Source of the DNA: Massariosphaeria phaeospora
Taxonomy: Eukaryota; Ascomycota; Dothideomycetes; Pleosporales
Length of the DNA: 64,000 bases
Assembly (NCBI GenBank): GCA_011032825.1
Contig: JAADJZ010000024.1
Span: forward strand, 62,001-126,000
Reading direction: 5' to 3'
The notes under the pieces were generated by a model. The model worked only from the letters and a program-made list of their open reading frames with translations. It ran no database searches and was not told the origin of the DNA. The translations under genes and the position numbers were made by a program. This document shows positions 44,320-56,266 of this stretch, piece by piece (positions within the stretch are counted from its first letter, which is position 1; the number at the start of each line of letters is the position of its first letter).

Positions 44320-45137
44320 GAGCATCATATTTGTCTGGGAGACACACTGCGCTCTCAAGGTTCCAGAATTGCGATCGCACCACGAGGACGTCCAAGAAGT
44401 GAACAAAGTCTCCTATCAAATTCGCCATGCACCCAACCAGTCCTCACGCTAAAAGTTGACATCCCTTCTCTGCACAGAAATATGAAACATTCAATCAATC
44501 CGCCAATGTGTTTTCCTTGGTACTCTACTTGAACACCGGTATCCTGCTCTAAGTTCGTCGCATCGGGTGGCATCCCCGCTCGCGCACCTGGTACCTGTGC
44601 GATGGCACTGCAGACGCACGCGTATTAGTGGAGGCGACACAACATGTCCAGCGTCGTTTCTGCACGAGCGTCGCAAATCGTTTGGTTGAGACTCGGTTCG
44701 GTTAGAGTGGTTCCTGCTTGCTGTAGGAAAGCGGGCTGTAGGAAAGCGGGGGAACGGATTCATCGCTTCTTCCTGCATATAACCAAAAACTTCCACATCG
44801 TCATGTTCGCTGATATTAGATCATATCCGGTTCCGCTATACGGCGCGATCACTAGGTTCCATCAGTCTCAAATAGGGTCACCGGTGCCTGTGTGTGGCAC
44901 TGTTGACATGCGTGTTGCAGCCTATTAGGGGGTGGTGCACGTTGTACGCCAGTTGACGAGGTGCTTGAACGACAGTGTCTTGTGTTGTGTGATGGGGACT
45001 CGGGTTTGATATGTTGGCTGAGTGTCACGACAGATTGCTTGGGATTGGGTGCCAGATGGCAGGGAAAGGGGTGGAGCATAAAGACGCTTGCCATTTACTT
45101 TACTGCTACCCGCGATCTTTTGCGGTGTCATCGCAGG
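44320..45137. other. Intergenic between tandem paralogues
   Basis: About 820 bp; contains the promoter of paralogue B. A direct duplication of GTAGGAAAGCGGG occurs at about 44723-44751. No gene was seen. Confidence 0.5.
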
Positions 45138-46506
45138 ATGTCGACTTCAATGGCGTCCCAGGGGTGCTCTGTCTACCCAGACTTCACTTACGATTCGTCG
45201 TTTTGCCACTCTTTTAGAACTATCCCAGCTAACGTGATAAGTACTCGAACGTTCGTCGATTACTCCCGATACTTCCCCTTGGATTCTGCAAATGGCACGA
45301 CTTTTCTTGCCAGAAGTACGCCGGCAGAATTCAATCGATGTATACCGGGTCCAGCAACAGGATGTGATTTTACATATACTGCTCCACACTATCCATCGGG
45401 TTATGTTGCGTTGGCCACATCAACTTTTGTGACTTTAACTATGGAGTACTGTTGTCCTTAGTAAGTACTAGCTAGGTCCCACCAACAGTATTCTCATCGA
45501 CTAATTCGTAGCCGTCTAGTGTGCCCGACTTCAATACAATGACTTCGGTTGGTGGTTATTTCGGCCTTTATACCAACTCCTTTCTTGATGGGGGAACGTC
45601 TACAACTTCGAAACTGATAACGATATGTTGTATGTAGCTTCCATACTCTACTAATGCGCATCGATAGCGCATTGTTTACTATGGCGTTAGCATAAACTTC
45701 ATACTCACACACCTACAGCCTACAGCTGGACTGAGGTCGCTGTGGGGCCTAGACCGACCGCTTTCCCGACTCAAACAGCCCCCCGGGCTAGTTACTCATC
45801 CAGCTACAAAAACTACGTATCAATTAGAGCGGTTGTTGTGGCGCATTCAGACACTCCTTCCGCTTCTCCAGGATCCGTATCTGCTCTCGCATCGACGCCC
45901 ACCACACGACTTTCCACCACGCCCACTACTCCGCCATCCCCCGGTCTCACCACCAGCACCAAAATCGGCATAGGGGTCGGCACAAGCCTAGGTGGCATCA
46001 TCCTCTTCTCAGCCATCGCCACCATCCTCTGCCTCCTCCGCCGCAAACGAAATCGCGCCCAAAACGCCACCGCAAACGCCGACGCCAACGAAGCCATCAC
46101 CACCGCCACAGACGAGCCTCCCGTCTTCAAAGCCGAGCTTCCCGGCGAGGCACTGCCGAAATACGAAGTGGCGGTTGAGATGGAGACCAAGCCTGTGCAT
46201 GAGATGCCTGACGCTGCATCGTGGAAGGGCAAGGACAAGGGCGAGGCGGGGAAGGAGAAAGAGAAGCAGGAAATGAAGAGTGAACCGGTGCATGAGATGA
46301 TGGATACGAGTGCGGCGGTGGAGATCGGGGGTGGTGAGAAGGGGGAGAAGGGGAAGATAGGGCAGGCGCCGAAGGATGGTTCGAAGGAGAAGACGGAGGA
46401 AGATGAGGCTTCAAAAGAGGAGGCGTCGAAGGAGGAGGCGTCGGGAGAGGGTTTGAAGGGGGTGAGCTTAGGTGGAGAGAATAATAGCGATGGGAAGACT
46501 AGTTGA
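45138..46506 (+). CDS. Paralogue B of single-pass membrane family
   Basis: Exons 45138-45460, 45520-45629 and 45719-46506 give 406 residues. Introns sit at the same places and phases as in paralogue A 2 kb upstream. The extracellular head (about 1-150) has paired cysteines (GCSVYPDFTYDSSFCHSF, NRCIPGPATGCDFTY, MEYCCPYVPDF). No classical signal peptide is visible; the N-terminus MSTSMASQGC begins directly. A Ser/Thr/Pro stalk (SASPGSVSALASTPTTRLST) leads to the membrane segment (IGIGVGTSLGGIILFSAIAT) and a basic stop-transfer LLRRKRNR. The roughly 150-residue cytosolic tail is highly charged and repeats a motif twice (KPVHEMPDA, then EPVHEMMDTSAAVEIG). A surface sensor or cell-wall protein of type I topology is likely by architecture, not by homology. 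Confidence 0.75.
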
Positions 46507-49500
46507 GAGGGTGGAATTAATACGGAAATAAAGGATGGCATAGGACATTGACATCGATGTTCGAAATGAGATATGGGAGTGACTTTTCTTCCAGACTATT
46601 TGGGCATCGCTAGGCAGAGTACCGGTGGATGGACATGGTTGGGAAGACTCGGACCGATGTAATTTACTCACTCATTGACTACCTTAAGTGGAGCGTTATT
46701 TCGCAACCGACCAGCACTCTTACATGCCAACAGTGAATGCCTCTTAATCATCGTTTTGGATCCTTAGCTCCACTCTTATAGAAACAGTGAAGTTCAAAGG
46801 GTACCCATACCGTCCATTATCAAACAACAATGCCAGGACGCAGGACTTAAATCTCAAATCATAGGAATTACCGCGATTTGAAGCATGATGCATACTTATA
46901 GACGAAACTTGAAACTCATGCCGCCAGAGTCCAGAGTCCTTCCTATCCTCTCTTACTCTTTCTCACAATATCCCAACACCTACCTCTCCTAACTTACCAC
47001 GCAGCCCCTTTCAGACACCCTGGCTCTACATAGCCCACGGCATTGTGACCTGGCCGATATGTCGCACCCCCACAAAACCCCACTCTGTATGGTATATTGG
47101 AACTACCACCTATTGCGAAGTAAAGGGGCTTGAGTCTGACCCGGCCGTCTGATCGTGTCATCGCATCGAGCGATGTATCTTCGCGGCCGTCCCTGTATAG
47201 TATTATGTGTATACCCGCCTCAGCCCACGCATATCCATCCCGAGTATCAATGGGTCGGCTCCGATTAATCAACGCGCAGACGACGACGCGAAGGTGCGCA
47301 AAGACGGGCTCGCGTGGGCGCTGAATGGGGAGCGGAGCGAAGCGGCATCACATATGGGTGGCTGAGGGAGTGGGTACTTTGGATTTAATGATGCTGAGGC
47401 GCGTATGTGAGCCTGGAAGAAGGGGGCGCGTTTGGATGGAAGCTTTCAAAGGCTGAGTTGGTTAGTCAGCCGCCGTGTCACGACGTCACCTGCACAACCC
47501 CTCTCTCGCTCCACCTCCAGTCCGGAGCATCGCCCTCCGCCCAACTAGATATGCACCCCAACAACACCACGCAAGCGAAGACGCACCTGCTCACCACCAT
47601 ACGCCCACTTCGTAATGCCACCACCAGCCGCACCACAATCTCTCCACAACACGCGACACCTCGCACGACCTCCACCGCTCCCACGATCCCCTGACCACCA
47701 ACCCATAAATCCTCACCATCTCCCCGTCCCTCAAGACACGCACACATCTCCCGTTTATCATGATACCCCTCCCCGCCTAGCCTACGCCACACCACGCACA
47801 CAAGGCTGAGACGCAGCCCAGCATCCAGCGTTCTAGACCGCCGCTGATCAAGTACCCACTTCACACCCCAGCACTTCCCACGCCGCTGGCCGCGATAACC
47901 TTTATTGCACGCGCATGCACGCGAGAGGATCGGCGACGCACTTCTCGAATCCCGTGTCTTTGGCTCCAGGCCAGGCCAGTCCGCTCCGCTATGCAGATCG
48001 TTGGCAACAATAACATGTAACGTTAAAAGGCGAAGATTTGTAGGTAGGTTAATTGATGCAGGACGAGACAAAACGGGACGAGAGCAAAGCGAATAATAAC
48101 CACGCGAGATGAAAAACTCTGGTCTGGATTGGTTTGGAGATGACATGACATGGCATGGCATGGCTCGTATGATTCGTATGCCATCGATCCGCCGTCATCC
48201 TCACCTCGCACGCGTGCTTTATCCGCATTGAAGCCTAGGTATCGTATAGTATGGATAGCTCCAAGCGAGCTCGTTCCGCCCGTGTCAACTCAACACAGCC
48301 GTCCGTATAAGTACATACTTCCAAGCAGCCCGGAACCCCGCCGCCGTTCAGTTCCCCACCAACCCAACCAGCTCGACCCGGTTATATACTGCGCCACAGC
48401 GAGTGTCTCGATGATGCCGCTGATTGAACCGTATGTAGCACGGTACAGGTAACAGTATCGAGAAGTACATTCATGAGACGAGTCGAGTCGAGTCGGCAGC
48501 AACGCGCGTCAAGTCCAACATGAACATCGATATCAACAACTTCCGTGACCGTAGGCGACAACATGCATACATACCTCCATTTTGCGCTGGTTCGGTCAGA
48601 CCATTCAGGCAAAGGCAGAAAGAAGACGTTGAGTTTCACCTTACCTCTATCCTACTTGTCCACCGCCATATCTGCGTGCGACGGTAACCTGATCGGACCT
48701 ACAAGACTAATACCTCCAAAAAACATCTATTGTATCTGCAATTCGATACCCACCCCACTCCATACCCCGCTCTCCAACTCCCTATCAAATGCTTATCTTT
48801 CTCCTACCTACCTACCTACCGCATCGTCGCATTCCCATCATCTTCTTCCCCCGCTTTCCGTTTTCCGCTTTCCGTACACAACCTATTACCACCCCCTCGC
48901 TTGCGGCTAAAACGAAACCCACCTCCATGTACCTATGTATATCGCATCGCTTCGCATCGCATCTCGTACTCGCTCGCTCGCTCGGCGGTGCAGATCCCGG
49001 CTCACCCTATGCATTTACCCTGTGCACGTGACAATCAGTGTAACAACCGCCGACCTGGTCCACGGCTTGTAGGCCACGAGAGATCGACACTCCAGCTCAG
49101 CTCTGCCGATCAGCTCAGCATCAAAGTAAAAGCAACCGATCGCAAGACAGAAAATTATTTTTGCGGAAAGGGAGAAAGGGAGAAGCGAGTGCAAAGTTAT
49201 TTTCAGTTTTTGGTAGTTTGACTTGGTCCCCAAGAAATTCCATTTCCATTTCCATAATCTATCTATACACGTATCCATATCTATAACCCACATGATCTAC
49301 CTGCCTGCCCACCGGTCTGCCCATCAGCCTGCTCTAAACATTCCCGTTTCGAGCAGACACTATTTGAAATACTCCCTCCCTCCCGACCGTCGTGCAGATA
49401 AAAAACCAAAAACCAAAAAAGGTAAAAATATGCCACGGAACATGGTCCTGGGGGTATCTTATGACAAAGAATAAGAGAGAGAGAGAGCCGACGGCACACG

Positions 49501-49753
49501 GGCGGGCGTAGAGCGGGGGATGATGGAAAAGCCCCGCCCTCTGACCCGACCGTGCCGATGATGGTGTTGATGCATAATGTGATGCATGATGTGATGTAGA
49601 TGCATGATGCAAACGCCAGGACATTCGGCTTCTCCGAAGAGAAAGCTATGCCTCCTACTCAATCGAGTAGAGATGTCGAGGGTATGTATGTTGTGGAGAC
49701 GCCGACCAGTGCTGGAACAACAACAACAAAGGGAAGGAATGGAGTTGGATAGT
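46507..49753. other. Gene-free stretch with low-complexity DNA
   Basis: About 3.25 kb without a confident gene. A minus-strand frame at 46994-47272 is protein-like (VGFCGGATYRPGHNAVGYVE, ending GCLKGAAW) but has no ATG and may be the last exon of something lost. A 227-codon minus frame at 47478-48161 has an Arg/Cys/Ser-rich composition typical of chance frames. From about 48.65 to 49.45 kb the plus strand is pyrimidine-rich, with a (CTAC)n run near 48.81-48.83 kb. GATGCATGATG-like repeats lie near 49.56-49.62 kb. Confidence 0.5.
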
Positions 49754-51373
49754 TCAGACCAGGAACCCGACACCATACGCACTCAGCGCGTTCTCCCTCG
49801 CCTCTGCGCTATTTCGCCTCTTGCCGATGACCGTGAGCTGGCGCCCAACATCAGCTTTAGCCTGCGTAGCTGCCGTCGGCGACGGCGGCCCGGAAGACGC
49901 GGCTTCGGACGACGTGGACGCGAGGTCGTATCCGAACGACGTGATCGAGTCGTCGCTGATGCCGCGCAGCGGCGAGCCGGGGCGCTCGATGGTGATGGCG
50001 ACGGGGGTGGATTTGGAGGGCGTGGTGCTTGGCGGGCTTTCCGTTTCCGTGGGTGCCGAAGCCTGCGGGGGCTGCTGCATCTTGGGGAAGTTGTGCGCGT
50101 CGTAGCGCGGCGGGTTGGCGGCGTAGGCGATGAGGGCGTGCTCTTTGGCGTTGATGCGTAGGCGTTGGCCGTGGCTGTATATCACGTCGCTGACGCGCGG
50201 GGAGCAGGCCAGCAGGACGGGGGCACAGCGGCGGCGGTAGCGGAGCGCTTGGGGCGGGGTGTGACGGTGGGGTGGCGCTGATTTGGGATCGGAGTTGACG
50301 CTGCTCGAGGAGGGTCGCTCTGCCGCACTGGAGTCGCCGTCTCGAGACGTTGTGCGGCTTGCAGATGAGCTTCCGGGCCGACGTGTGGGAAACCGGACGT
50401 CCTCGGGATCGAAGTCTTCGAGCTCGGGGTCCCCCGTCTGAGCAGTAGTTGTTTGTTCCTGCGCTTCTTGAACTCCTTCGCCGGCCAGATGCGGGTACAG
50501 TTGGCGGATGATGCGCTCCTGGTCAGCAATGATTCTGCGTCCAGCCTCGAGACTGGACAAGTTTTCGAGATTCGCGCCAATGCGTGTCCCGTCCAGAACG
50601 CGTTGTCGTCTGGTTCTCCTAGGCAGACTCCTGTAGCGGGGCTCACTGCGATCCTCTAGAGCGGGACTGATGTCGATTCCCGCACACAGCTGCTCAACCC
50701 AGTGCAGCATCTCCTCTTGGGTGCTCGCACACAGCAGAATCTGCTCCGTCTCCAGACGCAGGCGGATGACATGCTCGCGGATTGGCTCGAAAAGATGTGG
50801 GTCCGTCTCGAAAAGTTTGGGTCGGGCCGAAGCGGGCACGAGGTGCGCAAAGGGCGATTTCGGGGTCAGGCTCGTCTTCTTGAAATCAGCTGCAATGCCT
50901 ACTTCGGCGTGCTGGAGGGAGTGGGTTTTGATTAGACGTCCGGGGCCGGGCGTCCGGGACTTGCTGAGAAAGTGCGGAGTTTTGATGCGGTATATGGACA
51001 GTTGGGTTCCACGCAGCTCTAGATACCACTCATTCCACTCCCGGGATGCAGATACCTCGAATGGCGAAGATAGCTCTTGTTTCACGCCGAGAAGGCCCGC
51101 AAGCTGCACCGTGCAGTCGTATGGCGGCGGGGTTTTGCAGCGACGGACCGCATCCGCCTCTGCTCGTGCCTTGGCATTGAGATGTTGCAGCGTTTTGGGG
51201 CTGATGGCGCATGCGTACGTGGGCGGATCATCGAGTAGCACCGGGGCGTGGGTGTGGAAAGTGTTGTGGTAGCCATACGTCGGGGGCGTGGACTGTGAAC
51301 TGCTCGAGGAGTTGTGGGAGCGGGCTGCAGGCCGCGAGCGCGGCGTCGACTGGAGCTCTGCAGGTAGATCCAT
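49754..51373 (-). CDS. PH domain protein
   Basis: A single-exon gene of 539 residues starting at the ATG at 51373. The N-terminus is Ser/Pro-rich and disordered. A pleckstrin homology domain spans about residues 110-235: it opens with EWNEW and YLELRGTQLSIYRIK, has a long insert with FKKTSLTPKSPFAHLVPASA, and closes with RLRLETEQILLCASTQEEML and HWVEQLCAGIDIS, where the Trp of the last helix is conserved. The remainder is disordered and Ser/Pro-rich, with a short conserved-looking block (VLLACSPRVSDVIYSHGQRL). PH domains bind phosphoinositides or proteins, so recruitment to the plasma membrane or cell cortex is likely by family. The closest fungal annotation I would expect is PH domain protein of unknown role. 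Confidence 0.85.
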   Translation of the reverse strand: MDLPAELQSTPRSRPAARSHNSSSSSQSTPPTYGYHNTFHTHAPVLLDDPPTYACAISPKTLQHLNAKARAEADAVRRCKTPPPYDCTVQLAGLLGVKQELSSPFEVSASREWNEWYLELRGTQLSIYRIKTPHFLSKSRTPGPGRLIKTHSLQHAEVGIAADFKKTSLTPKSPFAHLVPASARPKLFETDPHLFEPIREHVIRLRLETEQILLCASTQEEMLHWVEQLCAGIDISPALEDRSEPRYRSLPRRTRRQRVLDGTRIGANLENLSSLEAGRRIIADQERIIRQLYPHLAGEGVQEAQEQTTTAQTGDPELEDFDPEDVRFPTRRPGSSSASRTTSRDGDSSAAERPSSSSVNSDPKSAPPHRHTPPQALRYRRRCAPVLLACSPRVSDVIYSHGQRLRINAKEHALIAYAANPPRYDAHNFPKMQQPPQASAPTETESPPSTTPSKSTPVAITIERPGSPLRGISDDSITSFGYDLASTSSEAASSGPPSPTAATQAKADVGRQLTVIGKRRNSAEARENALSAYGVGFLV

Positions 51374-54300
51374 GCCGGAATGTGCTGTGTGGCGAGCGGG
51401 CAGCTAACTGAGCTCGCAGCTGCCCGGGATAAGTAGTGCAGACCAGCGGGTAATGGAGAGAATTCGACGGCGGTTCAAAGTGTCGCTTGCAGAGACGTGG
51501 TGAATTGTTCTTTGGGAGTGATGGCGGCGTACTCGATGAAAGCGGTGCCGGTGTTGGTTGCTTGTTCGGGAGCGGCTTGTGCTGCGGAATGTGCCTTCGT
51601 CTTTGTCCCCAGCGGCGGCCACAGACAGCAGAATCGCAGAATCGAGGGCGTGAAAGAAGCAGGAGCACGGCAAGAGGGTGTGGCACTGGCAGGAGCCGTG
51701 GGGGAGCGCCTTCTTTGTAGGTCGGCTCACACAGCGGGCGGACCAGGGGTCGCGGGTTGCAGTTGCCGGAACGGCGGGTGCTCGGTGGGTGCTGCGAACG
51801 GGGCGTGGTGTGGCGCCTGCCGTGAGGAAAGGGAAGCGCGATCCCACTCCTGCCGTGGGAGCAGTCAGACAGCGCAGAGGCACAGGCACCTGCACCGGCA
51901 CAGTCCAAGACAGCCAGAGACACCTGCAGCCAGAGAGACAGCCCGAGGGAATGGAGGCAGGATGGCGGCCGCGTGAACAAGACGACGCTGCAGCACCGCG
52001 CCGTCGAGCTGCCCTCGCCGTGTTCAAGTATCATGAGCTTGAGCTTGAGAGCCTTATCAGGTGCCATCCCGGCCGGCCAACCGCGACCAGCATCCCCTCC
52101 TAGCGGCGCGCTGTGGCGCCAGATCTGGGCCTCTCCTCGGGCGGCCATACCTCCATGCACCGCCTGGCCCGCCAATCTGCAGCAGCCAGGCTCGAGTCTT
52201 GTGCCTCTTCTGCAGCATCGCTCGGCAGCACCTCTCACCCCATGCGCTCCCACGGCTGCGTGCCGCCTGACATTCGACCGCCCGCGTCTGCTTGCTCGAA
52301 CGTGTCCAAGACCGCCGGGTCGAGACTGCTGAGCTACATCTGCAGGTGCCAGGTGGCTCTTCGCATCGCTCTCCACCGGCAGCCGCGCAGCGTGCCAGCG
52401 TCCAGATCTCGACAAACAACTCCAAACCACGGCGCTATGCCCTGGCAGGCTGCAAACTCGCTGACTCAAGATCGCAGACAGCTTAAGTGCCACGCCGGTT
52501 ACCGGGCCAGGGCCGTCCAGAGGCCATGGTCTGACATGACAGCGCAGTCACTCGTGTTTGCTGCTCACCAGCACGAGCCGTGCGCCGCAGAAGCCAGGCG
52601 CAGAACATCGCCGTCTTCTACGCCGCTGTGTTGGACGGTCTCGCCGTCGGTAAACCAAACGCCAGTCGTTGTCGCCGTGGGCCGCAGAATTGCAGGCTTT
52701 CTTCTCTCTCCCGGCCCAATTCCAGAGTGACGCCGATGACGAGCGATCGTCTGCTCCCTGGCCCCACGATGATGATCACAGCGAGATCCGTCAAAATCTC
52801 CGGGCGTTGCGCATAAGCAAAACCTGACATCTGGGACTGTGTGGACCACCGCTGGTGTCAACTCCGGATAATCGCTTGTTTCTTTAGACGACATCTACAA
52901 CTTCCAGCGACATCCGCTCTGCATCCGGTTTACCGCGGCGATTGACGGCCTCATCCATTCTGTGTCTCTTGCTCCTCTACTCCCCACGACCGTCCGCCTC
53001 AGTTTTGCCAGCGGCATTCCGAACAGCGGCTGCTGTCGATCTTTACTGTTCGCCATCATCTGCTCTCACTGTGACGGAGCCCCCTTTGATGTATACACTA
53101 TGCTGACACGAAGCACACACCCTCGTTGTAAGCCTTACGATATCTAAAAACCGTATGGACGTGTTGGTGATTATTCGGCGTGCGGAGCTCACGCCAGCAG
53201 GATTTAGTTGCGTCCGTCCTTGCACGGGGCCGAATTTGACTAGCAAAGCCCTCAAATCGCGACCAAGCGACTTCTTTCGAACGCTCTGAACAAACAACAA
53301 TTCTCAAATTCGATCTCGATGTTGAAAGAACTGATGCAAAGATTGTCCGGTTTTTCAAACCACACTCGTCGGCGAAGTGGACGTCACTGTGCGCCTAGCG
53401 CCACATAGCCAAGACACTGGAGGATCGGCTGACATAGCGCAGATGAAGAGCGCCTACTCGGTGACATTCCAGTCCGGAGCAGTGGTACCGAGGCCGTGCT
53501 TCATCATCTCCACCGGGCAGGTAATGCGGCCGTCCTTTTCATTCTCTTTTCTTTTCCAAAACTCTTACCAGCAATTCGACGGCTTGCAACACCTCAGTGA
53601 TTAATACCTTGCATGTGGCGCAGTATACAAGAGTTGGATACAGCCACGCCAAGTACGAAGTTCGATGCCTTGTCATATCAGATTGATACAACTTACACCA
53701 ACTAAAAAATCGCAAGATGCACTCACCCAGGGTGTGCACGTCTAAAGTCCCACGCCCTAGACGTACAGTACAGTCGCTTGTCTGATTCTTGAGTAACTAG
53801 GTCTACCGCTGGCAGCCCGCCGACGTTGAGAAATTATCGACCCAGGTAACTCACTCATGCGGAGCTAAGCATGCTACTACCATCAATACCTACTGGCGGT
53901 AAAAGATCCCATCACGGTGAATTCGACGTGCTACGGCACGAGACGCCACTTGGTTTTCTGAACAGATACTTATCAACATCGTGTGTCGTCCTTGCTGGGT
54001 GATACACTAGCTATTCCATTCTGTTCATCAACCAGTGATCTATCAGAAGCAGGAGTAAAGACTCCATATCATCAACCACAGGGAGTCCCTCCGTCTCACG
54101 GCTTCGATCGACCACGTCATGCGGGATTACTTGTCGGCCAGATGCGCTTGGAACAGGCACGCTAGACGGCATTGTTCTTTTCTCTTCCAGTGCTACCACC
54201 AATCGTACCGGAGACTTCAATGGCTGTCCCACGTATCCGTCAATCAGGACAACATTTGCACCTCAAAGCTTGCCTTCCTGTCATTCATGTTCGCTGTGTT

Positions 54301-54955
54301 GTCGTACGCAACACTAGGAACATGTCACCAATTTTTTTCACTTACACAAATCTATCACGTCCGATCGTCGGTCTGTTCCACGTCGTACCTGCACATTTGA
54401 TATTCAATCAGCCCATCATTGCCTTGCGATCTGTAGGGCTAGCAATTGTCGAGGTACAAACATGTCGAGTATCGGTCACGCCCATACTGATTTTGGCAAG
54501 TGTATACTGTTACTGTCGAGCTAGACGCAGTGCCGGCTTCGGATTCATGAGTTCCCGCGCTCGCCCAACCACCTGCGCTTCCCCGTATAGAGCAGAGCGC
54601 CAGGAAGAGGTCACCTCTGCTGGCGTTACAAGCAATTTTGTGTTGCACACTCATAGCCCCTCATGATCTGGCCAGATGCTTTAGACGCGGCGAAGATGGA
54701 GAGAAGACTGATTCGCCTTCGCCGCCAGAGCCGCTTCCATGCAGCCGAGCCTCTCATCGTCTCTTCTCGGAAACACACGACATCAACTGGCGAGACTTTT
54801 ACCTCATGACAGGTGTCCGGAGCCTTTGCTTGGTCTCTGCGATGTGGTAGACTTTACAGGCGTTGTTGCAAGCGCAGTACTGTCGGTCGTTACATGCCGG
54901 CCACTCCGAAGCTCGACGAACTCTCTCTCTTTCAGAGTCGGCCCAACTGTTCGAG
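51374..54955. other. Gene-free stretch
   Basis: About 3.6 kb upstream of the PH gene and of the secreted small protein. The first 1.1 kb is G/C-rich and has long overlapping frames on both strands (one of 421 codons on the minus strand overlapping the PH gene) with compositions that look accidental. The rest is unremarkable. Both flanking genes point away, so this is a large divergent promoter region. Confidence 0.5.
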
Positions 54956-54961
54956 TATAAA
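54956..54961 (+). promoter_or_regulatory. TATA box
   Basis: TATAAA about 100 bp upstream of the start codon at 55059 of the small secreted protein, preceded by a CTCTCTCTCTTTC tract. Good spacing for a fungal core promoter. Confidence 0.6.
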
Positions 54962-55058
54962 GGGGAGGTGCAATCGCAATGTTGTTATCAGAGACCGCAA
55001 CATCCCAATCTGCGACTTTCAGCTTCGATTCTAGTACCCGCTTTACTGCCTCGCCAAC

Positions 55059-56266
55059 ATGCTTTTCAGCTCTTTGATCGCGGCTGCCCTTCTTTCGGGC
55101 ACTGCCGTGGCCGCGCCGGCGCCCCTGGCCGAAGGGAGCCCTTCTGTAAGTTTCGAATCTTCCTTCATCGCTTCCATACCCTCGAACATGTGCATGGTGA
55201 TCAAGAGAGGGGCCATGATCTCCTTTCGTCAGCGACCTGGCCGTTTTCAATTTTGTCAACACCCGCAATATCAAGGCAAAGCCAGACATAGACGCACAGA
55301 GCAGCCCAACGATCCCTCATATCCACAGCTAGCGATCCCATCTACCAAGCCTTCATCCCCGCTGACTGCCCACCCACCCAGGTCTACATGTCCATGCACG
55401 GCGGCTGGCTCGGCGAGTCGCAACTCGTCCCCTTTGTCGACGACCAGTGCCAGTCGCTCGCAGGCACGAAATTGTACGAATCAATCATTCGCTATTCTCG
55501 CTTTTTCTTTTCCCCTTCCCCTCGCCCCCTTCTTCCCAACTATCTAATAGGTTTGGCCTCGTCGAACGGAACGGCTCGGTTCGGTGCGGTTCGGTTCGGT
55601 TTTACTTTTACTGACACGCGGAACGCGCAGCGACAAGACTGTCTCGTCCTTTGGCCCGGACTCGGGCGCCAAGTGCTGGATCTACGAGTACGTATTTCTT
55701 CCCCCCAACCCCCGAGGAGAGCGTGGAGTGGGGTAGGGTTGTATAAAGGAGAGATACTGACGGGGTGGTGTAGTGACTACGACTGCAAGGGCACCGTGGA
55801 AGCGAAGACGTGTTTGGAGATCTTCCATCCGGGGTATGAGTGGTTGAGCTGGAACGGTATGTTGGCTTCGCTGTTCTCTCTGCCTTTTCTTTATCCTCGA
55901 TCCCCTTCCTTCCATATATCTCATGTTCTATCCCCTCTCCCCTCTACTATCGCCTACGCCTATCCCCTGTTCTATCCCCTATCCCCTATCCCCTCTTCTA
56001 TCCCTTATCCCCTTAGCCTTTCCTCTATCTTTTCTCCTCTTCCCTTCCATCTATCCCCTCTTCCTTCCACCTGTCTTTCTTCCCCTCTCTCCTTTCCCTT
56101 TTCTTCCTCCCGCAATGCCATCTATTTACAGTCCCAGCCCAGTCCACTCCAGTCCACTCCAGTCCACTCCATTGCTAACACCATCTGTCTCTACCTAGGC
56201 TGGAACGACAAAATAGGCTCGTTCATGTGCCAGGCGTGCGCGAAGGGCGAGAGCGGGTGCTGGTAG
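55059..56266 (+). CDS. Small secreted cysteine-rich protein, five exons
   Basis: Exons 55059-55145, 55292-55473, 55631-55687, 55774-55856 and 56199-56266 give 158 residues; phases agree throughout. The first acceptor (ACATAG at 55291) is a choice among several, so residues 30-40 are uncertain. The signal peptide (about 1-19, ending AVAAPAP) is clear. The mature part is acidic and aromatic, with eight cysteines (ADC, DDQC, AKC, YDC, KTC, FMC, QAC, SGC), an even number, and ends GESGCW. Three Trp-rich turns (GGWLGE, YEWLSWNG, WNDK) suggest a compact fold. I do not recognise the family. Size, secretion and cysteine content fit an effector or antimicrobial protein, which is inference. Intron 4 is unusually long (342 bp) and low complexity. 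Confidence 0.72.
55857..56198 (+). repeat. Low-complexity intron with TATCCCC-type and 10-bp repeats
   Basis: The fourth intron of the small secreted protein gene is 342 bp. It is almost entirely pyrimidine on the plus strand, with recurring CTATCCC units and, at 56140-56169, three copies of CAGTCCACTC. Confidence 0.8.

Noticed and set aside
47478..48161. 227-codon minus-strand open frame
   Set aside because: Composition is Arg/Ser/Cys-rich with no hydrophobic periodicity, domain or splice context; the opposite strand is also open in several frames.
51228..52493. 421-codon minus-strand open frame upstream of and overlapping the PH gene
   Set aside because: It overlaps the PH coding region in another frame, is rich in Arg, Pro, Cys and Ser, and has no domain; a by-product of high G+C.
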